From Emiliania huxleyi CCMP1516 (Eukaryota > Haptophyta > Isochrysidales > Noelaerhabdaceae): DNA of 64,000 nt. A model generated the notes under the pieces. The model was not told the origin of the DNA and made no database searches. It saw only the letters and a list, made by a program, of their open reading frames with translations. The stretch is from positions 266,647-330,646 of the forward strand of contig NW_005195301.1 in assembly GCF_000372725.1 (NCBI RefSeq), read 5' to 3'. This document shows, one piece after another, positions 21,935-33,390 of this stretch (its first letter is position 1; each line of letters begins with the position of its first letter). The position numbers and the translations under genes were made by a program.

Positions 21935-22031
21935 GAACGGCCGCCGAGCCCTTCCCGCAGCGCAACCCTAGCAGCGCAGCGGGCAGGGCGGCTCGCGCAG
22001 CGCGCGCGCGACCGCGCATGCGAGCACGCAC

Positions 22032-22066
22032 GCGAGCGAGCGAGCGAGCGAGCGAGCGAGCGAGCG

Positions 22067-22112
<46 letters not shown>
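22032..22112. repeat. Compound microsatellite (GAGC)n(CA)n
   Basis: Roughly nine GAGC units pass directly into about 21 CA units. It lies 100 bp downstream of the preceding gene. Confidence 0.95.
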
Positions 22113-22115
<3 letters not shown>

Positions 22116-22356
22116 TGTACACATGCACAGACACACAGCCCCTTCCCCTTCCTCAAGGGCGAGGACACGCGCAGGGGTCGCACTTCTAGCGAGGCCCACA
22201 GAGTGGGAGACTCCTATCACCGCCACTGCCACCCACGTGTCAGTCTGCCTGTGGTAGAAGAGACTGCCGGTGAGACGTCGGAGGAAGGTCGCTAGTCGAG
22301 AGAGATCGCCAGTGGATAGGGAGTCCACTGTGCTGCGAGCCTGTCGCTGTCCCTTG

Positions 22357-22625
22357 TCAGGAGCAGGAGAACTAGGAGAGCGCAACCAGTAGGAGGCCCG
22401 CGCTTGCCCCCGTGCCGCCGGGTGCAACCTGTCCTATACGAGAGATGGGATTCCTGTCGTGAGGGTGAACCCCCTGCCCAGCCCCCCTCCGTGTCGCGAT
22501 GCGCTCCCCGCTCCCGTTCCCCTGTGTCCCTGATCGTCCTACAAGATCCTGCTTGTGCAGGTGGGGACCCTGTCCTTCTCCCACCCCTCGTTTGGCGTGT
22601 CCGTGGTATTTATTTATTTATTTAT
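22357..22625 (+). repeat. Repeat family C, copy 1
   Basis: Matches 49846-50123 in reverse orientation over about 270 bp, including CTATACGAGAG, CCCCTCCGTGTCGCGATGCG and CCCACCCCTCGTTTGGCGTG. It ends in a TATT tetranucleotide run (22608-22625); the other copy ends in AATAAAATAAATAAA. The A/T-rich simple end suggests retroposition. Confidence 0.8.
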
Positions 22626-22732
22626 GAAGGTTGCAGCGAGAATCGGAGAGAGACTGCGAAGAGAGATAGGAAGAGGCAGACTCCCTAGGGTGGGCGACGG
22701 CTAGCGCACCACACACCTCTCCTTAAAATCCC

Positions 22733-22805
22733 TGTGTGGTGGCGGCGTGCCGTCCTCCCATCCCTCCCTTGGGTTGTCTGTTTTCTTTCTTTCTTTCTTT
22801 CTGGC
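22733..22805 (+). repeat. Repeat family D, copy 1 (ends in TTTC run)
   Basis: GTGTGGTGGCGGCGTGCCGT, CCTCCCATCCCTCCCTTGGG, then a TTTC microsatellite. Other copies: 54009-54078 (same strand) and 47962-48026 (reverse). Confidence 0.75.
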
Positions 22806-22872
22806 GTAACATTCACTTTGTTTGTTACTCTCGCTCTCACACACAAACACATGGTGTTACGTGTTGTTACGG

Positions 22873-23194
22873 AGGCACGTCTCGCGCGCGTGAACAGGGC
22901 AGGGGCTCCAGGCCCCAAATGACGTCTTAAAAGTGCTAGAGTTGTTTGGGAGAGAGATTTTTAGCAATACCAAACAACTCTAACACTCACACGTAATTTG
23001 GGGCCTGGAGCCCTGTTCACGCGCGCGCGAGACGTGCAGACAGGGTTGCCAGGTGAGAGCGAATGGCGCGGTTCACGCCTCGCACAACAGAGAGAGAGAT
23101 GCGCTCTGCATGGTGGGACATAAAGGTTTTGTTTTGTTGTTTGGTGATTGGTGTATTGGTATTAGGTGTATTGGTATTGCTAAAAATCTCTCTC
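22873..23194. mobile_element. Nested foldback MITE cluster
   Basis: Two overlapping inverted structures. First, arms 22873-22949 and 22970-23037 pair over about 65-75 bp (CACGTCTCGCGCGCG..., GGCTCCAGGCCCCAAAT, AGAGTTGTTTGG) around a 20-base loop. Second, that loop (GAGAGAGATTTTTAGCAATA plus CCAA, 22950-22973) is perfectly inverted at 23171-23194. The same terminus appears at 2711. Confidence 0.7.
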
Positions 23195-23376
23195 TCAACC
23201 CCGAGAGCCTCGAGAGAACGGGAGAAATGGGAGACCGATTAAAAAGAAAGAAACCTGAGGTCAGTTCTTTCTTTTAAAGAGATCTTCGTTGATTACGGTA
23301 GATTACAAAGACGCCACGAAGCGCGAACCCCCGGGGACGCCACCCGTTCCCCACCCCGCGAAACACGCAACGCAGT

Positions 23377-23877
23377 ATGACGCTCCGCGGTCTCGAAGCA
23401 AGCGCGATCCACAAGAGGACGCATCGCCTTCGCCTCCAGCGCATCGGCCAAATGCTCCGGGGCGACCGCATGGCCCGCATTGGTGCTGCCTCCGATGTGC
23501 AGCGCCTATCACCGTCGGACCGCGCCCTCTTCACGGCACTGGCGCAGTGCGAGCTGAGGCGGGGCGCGCCGCTCATGCAGAAGCATTGGCTCCTCAACCT
23601 TGCGTCCGCAGTCCTCGCCACGGCGGTGTCAACCGACGATGACACTTCCAGCGGGCTGGAGGAGGACGTGTCCGAGGCGCCGTCCAGCCCTTCCACCCAG
23701 TCTCGGCAGGCGCTCAGCGACGACGAGGACGGTGCGGTGCCGCCATCAGTGGAGGGACGCAGCCACAGCATGCTCTGCGCCAGCAAGGTCCTGTGCGGCC
23801 TGCGCGGACACGCATTCGCACCCGCCACGCCTGCTCCGCCAACAACAGAAAACGCATCCGTGTACATCGGGGTATGA
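23377..23877 (+). CDS. Hypothetical protein, low support
   Basis: A 166-residue frame from ATG 23377. It begins with a basic helical segment (IHKRTHRLRLQRIGQMLRGD), then DVQRLSPSDRALFTALAQCE, a hydrophobic LLNLASAVLATAV, and a long acidic Ser-rich stretch (DDDTSSGLEEDVSEAPSS). The composition and the real ATG favour coding, but no domain is recognised and the opposite strand is also open for 215 codons. Neighbouring DNA is repeat-rich, so it may be a gene remnant. Confidence 0.35.
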   Translation: MTLRGLEASAIHKRTHRLRLQRIGQMLRGDRMARIGAASDVQRLSPSDRALFTALAQCELRRGAPLMQKHWLLNLASAVLATAVSTDDDTSSGLEEDVSEAPSSPSTQSRQALSDDEDGAVPPSVEGRSHSMLCASKVLCGLRGHAFAPATPAPPTTENASVYIGV

Positions 23878-23892
23878 GTGCACCCCGTCCAA

Positions 23893-23937
23893 GCTACAGG
23901 GTACAAAGCTATAGGGTACAAAGCTACAGGGTATTTT
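23893..23937 (+). repeat. Short tandem repeat, about 15-bp unit
   Basis: Three units of AAGCTACAGGGTACA, the second with one change, ending in GGGTATTTTTAA. Confidence 0.85.
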
Positions 23938-24527
23938 TAAACTCGCCCCGATCGGAACCCACGACGCGCCAGACAGACGGCGTGTGACTAGCTCGAGCAG
24001 GGCGGCCACCAGCACCACAAAGTCCGCGCGGGCCGCACAGCGGTGAGACGAGGCGCGACGGAAGAGGAGATCACGCCCCCGCGCGCGGCGCGGCTCTCGG
24101 CCTCTCTCGGCACCTGACACTTCCAACACCTCGGTACACCGCTCCAGCGATCTACACTTCACATCTCTTACACCCTCCCTCAGTGCTCACAGAGCCGCAC
24201 CTGCTGGTCCCTGCTATCGCGCCGCACCACTGGGGTTGCAGCGCAGCGCCTCAAATCCCTTCACCCTTGAGTCGCGGCCTACCACTTCAGCCACGGGATT
24301 GTCATTCCGTGCGCTGCCTGCACACTGCTCTGACGCTGTTCTGATGCTGCGAGCCGACGGGACGTCCGGCACTTGGAGCACTCTTGGAGTGCAGTCGGCA
24401 ACCTCACACCCAGGGCCGGGGAGCTAAGAAGCGCACCCAGCGGACCGGATGCTCGGGGGCGGGCTACGGGCAAGAGAGCCCAGCTAAGGCAAGCTCGTTT
24501 TTCTTCTTCGCTCGCGGTGGAGGTGTT

Positions 24528-24727
24528 GGGAGGTGTGGGGAGAGGGAGATGTGGGGAGGTGTGGGGAGGTGTGGGGAGGTGTGGGGAGATGTGGGGAGGT
24601 GCGGGGAGAGGGAGATGTGGGGAGATGTGGGGAGGTGTGGGGAGGTGTTGGGAGAGGTGGGGAGATGTGGGGAGGTGTGGGGAGAGGGAGGTGTGGGGAG
24701 GTGTGGGGAGATGTGGGGAGCAGACCG
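24528..24727 (+). repeat. Purine-rich GGTGTGGGGA minisatellite
   Basis: Roughly 200 bp of alternating GGTGTGGGGA, GATGTGGGGA and GAGAGGGA units, strongly G on the plus strand. It keeps frames open on both strands by periodicity and is not itself supported as coding. Confidence 0.9.
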
Positions 24728-24983
24728 GTGTGTAGGTGAAGGCCCCTTGCGAGCGGGCGGGCAGGGCGGGCGGACAGGGCGGGCGGGCGGGAGGATAGCA
24801 GGAGCAGCAGTGATTCACGCAAGTCGCCTTGGTGCTCGCGATAGCCCTCGCCGCCCCTCACTTCGCCCCCGGGCCAAGCCTCCGGTGCTGTGTCTACCCC
24901 TCCTCGGCTCGGCGTGTCCGGCGGTGGAAAACGAGAAAACATGCTTGCCGCGGCCGCGCGCCGGCGGCCCGCAAGCGCAGGCG

Positions 24984-27900
24984 ATGTTCGCGGGCTTGCA
25001 GATGGGCTCCGGCGGCGACGGCGAGGAGGGTTCCTCTTCGTTCGGCTTCCTCAACAAGCCGGCTGCGCAGGCGGAGCTCGCTGCGCCCGATGACGGCGAG
25101 GGCGGCTTTGAGGGATTCGGGGCGCCTGCCGAGGGCGGCAGCTCCTCATTCGCCTTTCTCAACGCGCCAGAGGCGCCCGCACCACCCGCGCCTCCGCCCG
25201 ACCCGTTTGCGAGCTGCGGCCTTGGTGCCATCTCCGCCGCCTCGGCCATGCCCTCCGCCCCGTCGCTGCCCGCCGCGGCTGCTCCAGTGCCAGCCGCTCT
25301 GCGCTGCTGTGGTATCCCGCCGGGCACGGCAGCGGCGGTGCCCTCCGGCCCAGCGGCGGCCGTGCGGGCAAAGAAGAAGACCGCCAAGGCGCGCCGCCCC
25401 GGCTGGGCCTCCAAGGAGGGCGAGGACCCCACCGCAGCTCCGGTGGCCAGTGGAGCCTACGCTGGAGGCTGCACTGTCGGCTCTTTGGCAGACGCGTCCT
25501 GCGGCGGGGGAGGCGGCGGCGGGGCGGAGGGTGCGGCGCTCGCCCACGTGTCGCCTTCGACGCACGCCTCTTCCCTGGGCGGGCTGGGTGCGCGAGGAGC
25601 AGGGCCGGGTGCCGCCGGCGCAGGCGGCCGGTACGGCCCACCGACGCCGGCCACCACTCCGCCAAATGGAGCTGCGGGCGAGGGATTCGGCGGGTTCGGC
25701 TCTCCGTCGCCGCCGCCGCCGGAGCGACCGCCACCGGGACCGCTCCGCTTCGACTGGGGCGGCGACCGGGGCGGCGACAGGAGTGGCGACCGTCCGGAGC
25801 TTCGCCACTCTGCCGCGAGCTCGCTCGGCTCCGGCTCGACTGACTCTGCGTGCCTACCGTACGGGGGATTGTCGGCGGCCGGAGGGGGGGGAGGGAGCAA
25901 CGGCGGTGCGGGAGGCGGCGGAGGGGGCGTGCTCGGTGGGCTCGTCATCCGCTGCCAACCTGCGGGAGGCACGCCCGTGCCGGGCAGCGGCCGCGCCTCG
26001 CCGCACTCCGCCTCGAGCGGTGCTCCGTCTTAGATGCTCCGTCTTAGATGCGGAGCTCACACGCCTGGTAGTCGAGAAGACGCGCATTCGGCTGCGACCC
26101 ATCGGGACCGTACTCCCACCGCCAGCCCTCTGTGTTCATACCCTCCCGTCGCCCCCTCGGTCGCCCCCTAGGCGCCTCCACCTCCGGAGGCTTCAGCGGC
26201 GGGCGGGGCGGCGCGCCGCCGCCGCCGTCGCGCGCGCTCTCCGGCCCTCTTCCGCCGGACCTCTTCTCGGGGGAAGCCTTCCCCGCCGCCGAGGCGGCGG
26301 GAGGGACGGCGCCGCCGCTGCGGCAGTCGCCGCCGATCCGGCGGGACGCCAAGGGCGTACCCGAGGGCGGCGGGGAGGCGCGTCCGCGCGAGCCCTTCCC
26401 GCGCCCGCCCTCCGCGCGCCACGCCCTCCGCACTCTCCTCACCGCGCCTCGCCGTGCGCAGGCGCACCGCTGTCCGCGAGCCGAGCCCGCCGCCGGAGGG
26501 AGCCGCCACATCGCCGGCGCGGGCGGCGAGGGCAGCGGCGCCGGCGTCTACTCTGCGGGCGGCCAGATCGGCGCCGCGCTCACCTCCCTCTTTGGCGGGG
26601 GAGGAGGGCTCGGCTCCTCCCTCCTGAGCGGGCTCACGATCCGCGCGCCCCACGCCGCCGGACCCGACGGGGGGCCGCACGCCGCAGCGGAGGCGCCGCC
26701 GACGCCGACGTCGGGAGCGCCGCCACGGCCGACGGCGCGGCAGCAGCGGCCCCCTCTGCCGCCTGCGACGCCGAGCGGCAAGAGCGACGCCGCGACGCCG
26801 CTGGCGGGCGATTCCGCGCCCGCGCCGCCGCTCTCGGACAGCGGCGACGCCGCGTGCGCGCAAGCAGAGGCGGGCGCCGCCGCCGCCACGGCGGCCGCAG
26901 TGAGCGCGAGCGGCGGCGGCGGTTTGCTGCTCGAGCCGGAGACGGTGGAGGAGGCGCGCGCGCGGAAGGCTGCTGCCACGGCGGAGGCGAGGCGATCCGA
27001 GGCGGCCGGCGCGTTGGCCGTGCGGCGCGGCGCCGCTGCGGAGGCGGAGGGCGCGGCGCGTGCGTTGTGCGATGCGGAGCGCGACCAGCAGGCCCGCTCG
27101 GCAGAAGAGGACTACGAGGCCGCCGAGGCGCTGCAGCCCGCCGTCGAGGCGAGACGGGGCCGAGACCGAGGAGGGGGGGGGAACGCGCCGGGGTTCTCTC
27201 GCCGAGATGTGGTCGAGGGGGAGCGAGGTTGCATCCCCTCCCCGTCGCCGTCGCCCAAGAGGTGAGTGCCCCTCCTCCTCCTGCTCGATCAGGCGGCGCG
27301 GTCGCGGCTCGCCGCCGCCGAGGCCGCGGTCAACGCTGCGGATAGCAGGCTCCAGACGTGCAGCGAGGCGCTCGCCGCCGCGAGCGAGACAGCCGCGGGC
27401 GCGGCGAAGGCCGCGGTGGCCAAGGCTCGCGCGCAGCGCGACGCTCAAGTCTCGGAGCAGCGCGCCGAGGAGGCGGCGGCGGCGGCGCGCTGCGCGGCAG
27501 AGGCGGAGCGGCAGGCCGTGGAGCGGCAGAGGCTGCGGAGCGAGGCGCGCCGGCTGCGCGTCGACGAGCGGGAGGCCCGCGCGGGGTCGGAGGCGCTCGA
27601 GGCGCAGACAGCGGAGGCGGCCGTCGACCACGCCGTGCACTTGTCCATTGACACGTCCGTGCCGTGCGGCACAGGCTCAGATTGCAGAGGCGGCGGCCGC
27701 CGACGTCGCCGCGCGGGACGAGTCGCTCGGGCGGCGGGGGGCGCACGAGGAGCGGGCGGCGGAGCTGCGCGCGCTGCTCGAGGCGGAGGAGGCGGCGGTG
27801 CGGGCGTGCGACGCCGAGGTTGCCGCCGCCGAGGAGCGGATCGAGGCGGTGCGCGGCGGCTTCTCCAAGCCCACGGCGCAGCTGCCTAGATACCTCGATG

Positions 27901-29839
27901 TGATGACGCACCCCTGCCGGTCTGACTCGGATGGCGGCGTGCAGCTTGGAGGCGCTGTGCGCTCGCTTGATCGCCGCCCCGCTCTACCCCTCCCTAGACG
28001 GCACTCCCAGGGGGAGAGGGTGTCCCAGGGGGAGAGGGTACCCCAGGGGGAGGCCCTCACGCCTCTTGTCTCCTCCCCACGCAGGCGCGGCTCGAGCTCC
28101 GCCGCGAGACAATCTCGCACGCAGCGTCGCGGGTCGCCACCGAGAAGGAGCAGCTGCGAGAGCGGGCGGGTGCGCTGCGTGCGCAGCGCGCCGCCGCCGC
28201 CGCCGCCTCGCGCGCCAGCCGCGAGCGGGTCCGTGCGCTGCGCGGCCGGCACGACGCGGCGGGGCAGGCGGCAGCCGAGGCGGCGGCTGAGGCGGCCGCG
28301 CTGCGCCGCGCCAGCGCAGCATGGCGCGAGTGGCGAGAGGCGCTCGCCCGTGCGGAGGCGGCAGCAGCGCCGGCGGCGGCCGAGGCTGCCGCAGTAGACG
28401 CGGCGCACCACGCGGCGGGCAGCGCGGCGCTCGCCCTCGCCGCGGAGGCCGCGAGCTCGAGCCAGGCCGCGGCCGCAGCGCAGGCGCAGGCGCAAGAGCT
28501 GGCCGAGCAGAAGGCGCTCGCGGTGGCATCGCGCGCCTTCCGTGAGGCGGGCCGGCTCACTGCAGAGATCAAGGAGCTGGCCGCCAGGGCGGACGCCCTC
28601 GAGGCGAAGCGGGAGACGGCGGCGGCCGAGCTGACGGCCACCAAGCTCGGGTTGCGGGTCCTCGATGCGGCGCGCATCGAGGCTGCGGCGGACGCCGCGG
28701 ACTGCCGGCGCAGCCTCGACCGCGCTCTCTGCGACACGCTGCGCAGGCACTTGAGGGGCGCGCGCGCGCAGCTCGCGGCCTTCTCTGGCACCGCTGCGGC
28801 GAGCGAGAGTAGCGGCGGCGAGGGCGGCGGCGACGACAGTGGCGAACGCGGCTGCACGGAGGGCGCGCCGGCGCTGTTGGTGGCGCACCATGCCGCGGTG
28901 GTTGCCGAGTGGGCCGTGGTGCGGCGGCGGCTCGGTCTCGAGGGAGGCGAGGCGGAGGCGGAGGCGGAGGCCCAGGCCGAGGCGGAGGAGGAGGCGGAGG
29001 AGGAGGCGGAGATGGCGGCGCGGGCAGGGGAGGACGCCGAGGATGCGGTGAGGGACGGCGCGGTGTGGGCGGCGGCGCTGCGGGAGAGCGAGGCGGAGGC
29101 GGAGGAGAAGGAGAGCGAGGAGGATGCCAGCGAGGAGGAGGAGGCGGGCGGGGGCGAGAACGGGGTGGAGGTGCAGCCGCAGCCGGAGGCGGTGGAGGAG
29201 GCGGTGGAGGCTGCCGAGGCCGCGGAAGACGACGGCGCAGGGGGTGGGGGCGAGGAGGAGGCGGGCGGAGGAAGCCTAAAGTCGGATTGCGGCGACTCAG
29301 CAGTTTCGCACAGGGCTGACCAGGGCACGTGCGATGGGTGCGCCGAGCCCGCCGTGCGTTGTCGGCTGCGCGTCGCCGAGGGGAGGGTCGTCTGCGTCGT
29401 CGGAGAGCAGGCCGCCGCTCCCGCCGCCGACGCCGCGGAGGAGGAGGACGTGGAGCGGGCGGCAGAGGAGGCGGAGGCAGAGGGCGGGGAGGAGAGCGGC
29501 TCTTTGCTCGAAGGGAGAGCAGCGAGCGTGGCGGGCGCGGGCGCGGGCGGCGCGGCCCGGCTCGAGGCGCTGCAGGCCGAGGTTGTGCGTCTCGACGCGC
29601 GGATCGACGAGGCGGTCAGCGTGGAGGATTTCGAGCTCGCCGACATCCTCGAGGCGCGCCGGCGGGCGGCCGCCGCCGCGATGCAGAGCTGGGAGGAGGC
29701 GGAGGAGCTGCGGCTAGCGGCCGACCAGGCGACCGCTTCCGAGGAGTGGGAGGCGGCCGAGGAGCTCGAGCAAAAACGCCGGCGGCTACTGGAGCGCGTG
29801 GACGCCTTCTTCGTGGAGGATGCGCCCTGCGTCGAGTGA
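24984..29839 (+). CDS. Large Ala/Glu-rich coiled-coil protein with UVR-like motifs, multi-exon
   Basis: Start taken at ATG 24984, immediately after an AG acceptor; an upstream exon is possible. The N-terminal 350 residues are disordered (Gly/Ala/Pro) with paired SSSFGFLN / SSSFAFLN motifs and two GF-x-GFG patches (EGGFEGFGAP, GEGFGGFGSP) like those that bind clathrin-adaptor ear domains. After about 26600 the protein is nearly all coiled coil: EARARKAAATAEARRSEA, LQPAVE|AARSRLAAAEAAV, AEERIEA|ARLELRRETIS, and the final exon 28085-29839. Near the end sit two UVR-like hairpins (RIDEAVSVEDFELADILEAR; TASEEWEAAEELEQKRRRLL). The junction 27149/27293 needs a GC donor; 27849-28084 is a canonical GT-AG intron. 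Exons between 26030 and 26560 are unresolved. A structural or trafficking role is only inferred. Confidence 0.7.
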
Positions 29840-30149
29840 CGCCCATGCGGGTCGTTCACTTTGTGGTCGTGCCATGCGGGGGCTCCGACACTTTGAGCTC
29901 GACGACCAGAGACCCGACGTGTGTGTGCGAGAGAGAGAGAGAGCTGAGAGGGCGGCGGTGTCGGTGTGTGTCGTGTCGTGTGTCGTGTTTTATGTGTTTT
30001 ATTATAACACACGTGTTTTATTATCGTGGAAAGGCACCACAGAGTGCGCGCTGAATACTTTTTTGCGCGTCTTCGGCTCGCTCCGCCCACCCACAGGGTA
30101 CCTCTCCGAGGAGAGCGTGCGTGGGCTACTCGCCAGGCTCGCTGGCACC

Positions 30150-31283
30150 ATGCAAGCGTCGGCCATTCTGGCGATCGCAGCCACCGCCACCGCGAAGTGT
30201 GCCGCGCTGCGGCACATTGGCCGGCGCAGCGCAATTGGACTTGCCGGCAGCGCCGCGGTCGCGGCCGTCGTCCCTGATGCTGCCAATGCCGCCGCGGACC
30301 CGACCGTCAAGATTTACTTCGGCGCGGGTTGCTTTTGGCACGTTCAGCACGAGTTTGTGGGCGAGGAGGTCGCCGCGCTGCAGCGAGGGCCGGAGAGCAT
30401 CACTGCGCGGACGGGCTACGCAGGCGGCACACTCGGCGGCGGGCTGAAGGACGGGAAGGTGTGCTACCACAACTTTAAAGGCGTGGCCGACTACGGCTCG
30501 CTTGGCCACGCCGAGGCCGTTCAGCTGGAGGTTCCGACGTCTGCCGTGCCGCGCTTTGCGAAGAAGCGAGCGCACGGAGCAGTTTGTCGTGCTGGGCCGT
30601 GGCCGGCGCCGCCTGACGCTGCGCTGTCGCGATTAGGTACTTTGACCTCTTCGGTAGCCGCGGCTACCGGCACGACCCCCAGGACCGCGGCGGAGAGTAC
30701 CGCTCGGTGCCGCCATAGAGCTGTGCCCACCTAGTGTAAACCGACCCAACCAACTCGAGAATCCCCAAAGGTGCTCGGTCTGCCGGGCGGGCAGGCCTCG
30801 CCGCTCTTCCCCGTCATCAAGCAGGCAGCGCTCGAGAGCCAAGGCGGCATGAAGCTGTACGCGGGCAGGGGCAACGAGCCCGACACCATCGGCGACAAGG
30901 CGGTGCTGGTGTACGATAGCGACAAGTGAGCCAAAACTCTGCGGAGATCACGCCGAGACACGGGGATATCGCGTCGAGATCGGAGTGTGCGGACGGAGGC
31001 GGTAGCTGGTCGCGCAGTCGGGTCTCTGCCCACCCGGTCGCGCGCTCGCCCGCCAAACGCTCGCAACAGCCACACCCACCCTAATCCGCGGTGCAGGTAC
31101 CCCTTCTACCCGGCCGAGCTCTACCACCAGTTCCACGACGACTTCATGGGGCCGAGCTACGGCAAGGCGTACAACAGCCTGCAGGGCCGCCAGTACAAGC
31201 AGGGCCTGGTCGGTCTGACGGGCTGCCCCGACATGGACCCGGTCCGGGACGAGGGGCGGTACGCCAAGGGGTTCCCCTCGTGA
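30150..31283 (+). CDS. msrA: Peptide-methionine (S)-S-oxide reductase family protein with probable thylakoid-lumen leader
   Basis: Four exons (30150-30565, 30637-30706, 30771-30925, 31097-31283) join without frame error into 275 residues; the first intron uses a GC donor (AAGAA|GCGAGC). The leader has a signal-peptide-like MQASAILAIAATATA, then a twin-arginine hydrophobic stretch (GRRSAIGLAGSAAVAAV) and an ANAA cleavage-like end, suggesting plastid then lumen targeting. The catalytic region has YFGAGCFWHVQHEFV (active-site Cys), TGYAGG, YHNFKGVADYGSLGHAEAVQ, YFDLFGSRGYRHDPQDRGGE and YPFYPAELYHQFHDDF. Compared with bacterial MsrA, the EYRS segment is followed by a longer insert, and the C-terminal LTGCPDMDP supplies a possible resolving Cys. 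The ATG sits in ACCATGC. It would repair oxidised methionine; exact substrate specificity of this variant is unknown. Confidence 0.88.
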
Positions 31284-33390
31284 ACGCAGAACGGGGCTGT
31301 GTGTATCTACGTCTCAGTCGAACATGCTACGTGCATGCTTGTTACGACGCGAGTGGCGCGCGAGTCCTCCATAATTCCATGGCGGGTAATAGCTAATATG
31401 CCTGAAGCGTCCATTCTTTTTGCTTTGCATGTCCCCTCTTCCATCACCACAGAGTCGTTGTGAAGTTCGTTGTGCTTGTGGCATGTGTGGGGGCCTTCGC
31501 CTTGGCCTTGCACGCTGTCGACCTGTCGTCCTCTAAAACTCCTATTATCCATCGCGTCCGAGTTCTCCAGCTGATCGTTGGTTGTATTTGTTGATTGGTC
31601 CTTTAAATCTCCTGGGTTGGCGTGCCCCGAGAGCTGCGTCCTGGAGAGCTCCCGAGGCACATCGCCGCACGACCCCGGCGTCGGCGCTCGAACAGGCCCA
31701 TCGCGCCGGCTGCCGGAGTGGAGAGTCCCAGGTTGTCTCATAAAGGCCCATCGACAATTGGGGTCGCCGGCCGGTAGGAGGTGGCGGCCGTAGCTGCCCC
31801 CGGCGTGTAGCTGCTGCTCCAATCGCACATCGATCCCATCGCATGTGGCCCGCCGGACGTCTTTCCTCTCATGGTCGAGAGACTGGGGGAACCGGCCGGG
31901 ACAAATCCCCGAAAATCAGAGGAGCAGCAGGGGATGCGGTGCACCTTGGTACCCATGTCTGGTGTGGGGATCCCGGTCGACCCTGCCCCCACCCCAGAAC
32001 ATGTTGCCTTCGCCTCGCGGCTCAGCGGTAACTGGGTGCACCTTGTTACGTTCACGCCGCCCCAGCTTAGGTATGTCACGTTCACGCCGCCCCAGCTCTC
32101 GTCCAGTGCCAATTTCTGCAAGGGAACAGCCAGGACGGGCCCGCCACCGGCGGGCGGGCGGGGGGGCGGGGCGAGGGCGGGGCGGGCTGGCAGGGCGAGC
32201 GCCTGTACAGGCTGTGCTGCTCAGCTCCGCCACGCTTGTCATCTCGAGCTCTGTGATGCGTCAGAGGTCCATTGCCTCCTCGCGCCCACCGCCCATGTAG
32301 GCTCGCTCGAGATGGCTCACAAGCCTCACAGGTGGCCACGAGGCCTCGAAGGTGGCTGTCAAGCCTCGGCTTACCCAGACACGCCTCTAGCACCCTTTGG
32401 CGTACCGCTGGTCGCCACAGTGGTCGCCTCTTTGTGGTCGCCACGATGGGGTCGTCACACATTGTGGACGCCCGACTGTGTGGACGCCATGGCGCGGCCT
32501 TGGCTTCACGCCACGGACCACCTCAGGCCCAATGCCTTGGCGGCGGCGGGTTGGGGAGCTGTCTCTCTGGGCGCCACGTTGCATACTGTCTTGCACGTGG
32601 CCCCAGTGGAGGTCTGCCCGTGTGGGCCGGCCTCTTCCTTGCCGCACCAGTACGGTTCCTGCGCTGCCTGCATTGCAATCGACATTGCGGCGGCATATGC
32701 GGCGGCATTGTGACGGAACGTCTGGGTGCGGCGGAACGTCGGCTCGAGAGGGCCCATCGCCGACGATATGATGCGCCTGCCCCACTGGCATGGGATCAGG
32801 GCGAGATGTCATCACGCGAGATTGCGCACGACTCGGACGATGGGGTTGAGCAAGCGGCCCAAAGCTGCGAGCCGACGGCCCGACGCGTGCTTTCGGCGTT
32901 TACGTTTTGATATGCTTGCTGTTCCCCTCTCCTCACGTTAAAGGATAACCTTCATAGCAGGCTATGTCCAATGCGAGGTTCTTGTTCTTGTCAATACCTA
33001 CAAACTTCTGTGAATGTCTGACACTGCCGCTTCTTGTTTCTTAGCACCCCATTCGTGTCTGCGATGTTCTTGTTTCTTATCATCATCGGCGTAAAGGTAC
33101 GAGACGAGCGGCGTAGAGAGGGGCAGCAACGAGGAGACGCCCCAAAGTCACGCAAGCAGAGGGCCGACAAGGGGGTGCCGAGAGGCCCGCGAGCCCTCAA
33201 AGGCACAAAGGCCTACCAGATCGGGCACCTCAGCCTACTGCGGTTTCGGCACGGGCGCGAGAGGCAAGTGTCACAACGGACCCTCGACGCGGTGCGCGGT
33301 GCGCAGGGAACCGGGGTCGAGCCGTGGAACACGGCCGAGCACGTCAAGGCCGTCCACAATCCAGCGCCCGAAGGCGGGACGACGAACTCG
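31284..33390. other. Intergenic region without a supported gene
   Basis: Several frames of 100-280 codons are open, but on both strands and without motifs. The stretch contains a GTCACGTTCACGCCGCCCCAG duplication near 32045-32095 and GGTCGCC repeats near 32408-32450. Words AATGCGAGGTTCTTGTT at 32967 and 36871 mark another short repeat. Confidence 0.5.

Noticed and set aside
23893-23937. CRISPR-like short repeats
   Set aside because: Units are contiguous with no spacers; a simple tandem repeat in a eukaryotic setting.
24384-24983. Upstream extension of the coiled-coil gene through the GGTGTGGGGA repeat
   Set aside because: The frame is open only because of repeat periodicity; an AG acceptor directly precedes the chosen ATG.
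26044-26140. Minus-strand text EGWRWEYGPDGSQPNARLLD looking like a protein end
   Set aside because: No upstream exon with similar quality on that strand; the plus strand is coding on both sides, so probably coincidence.
26168-27640. 490-codon minus-strand frame opposite the coiled-coil gene
   Set aside because: Arg/Ala/Gly-rich low-complexity translation is the reverse shadow of Ala/Glu codons; no motifs.
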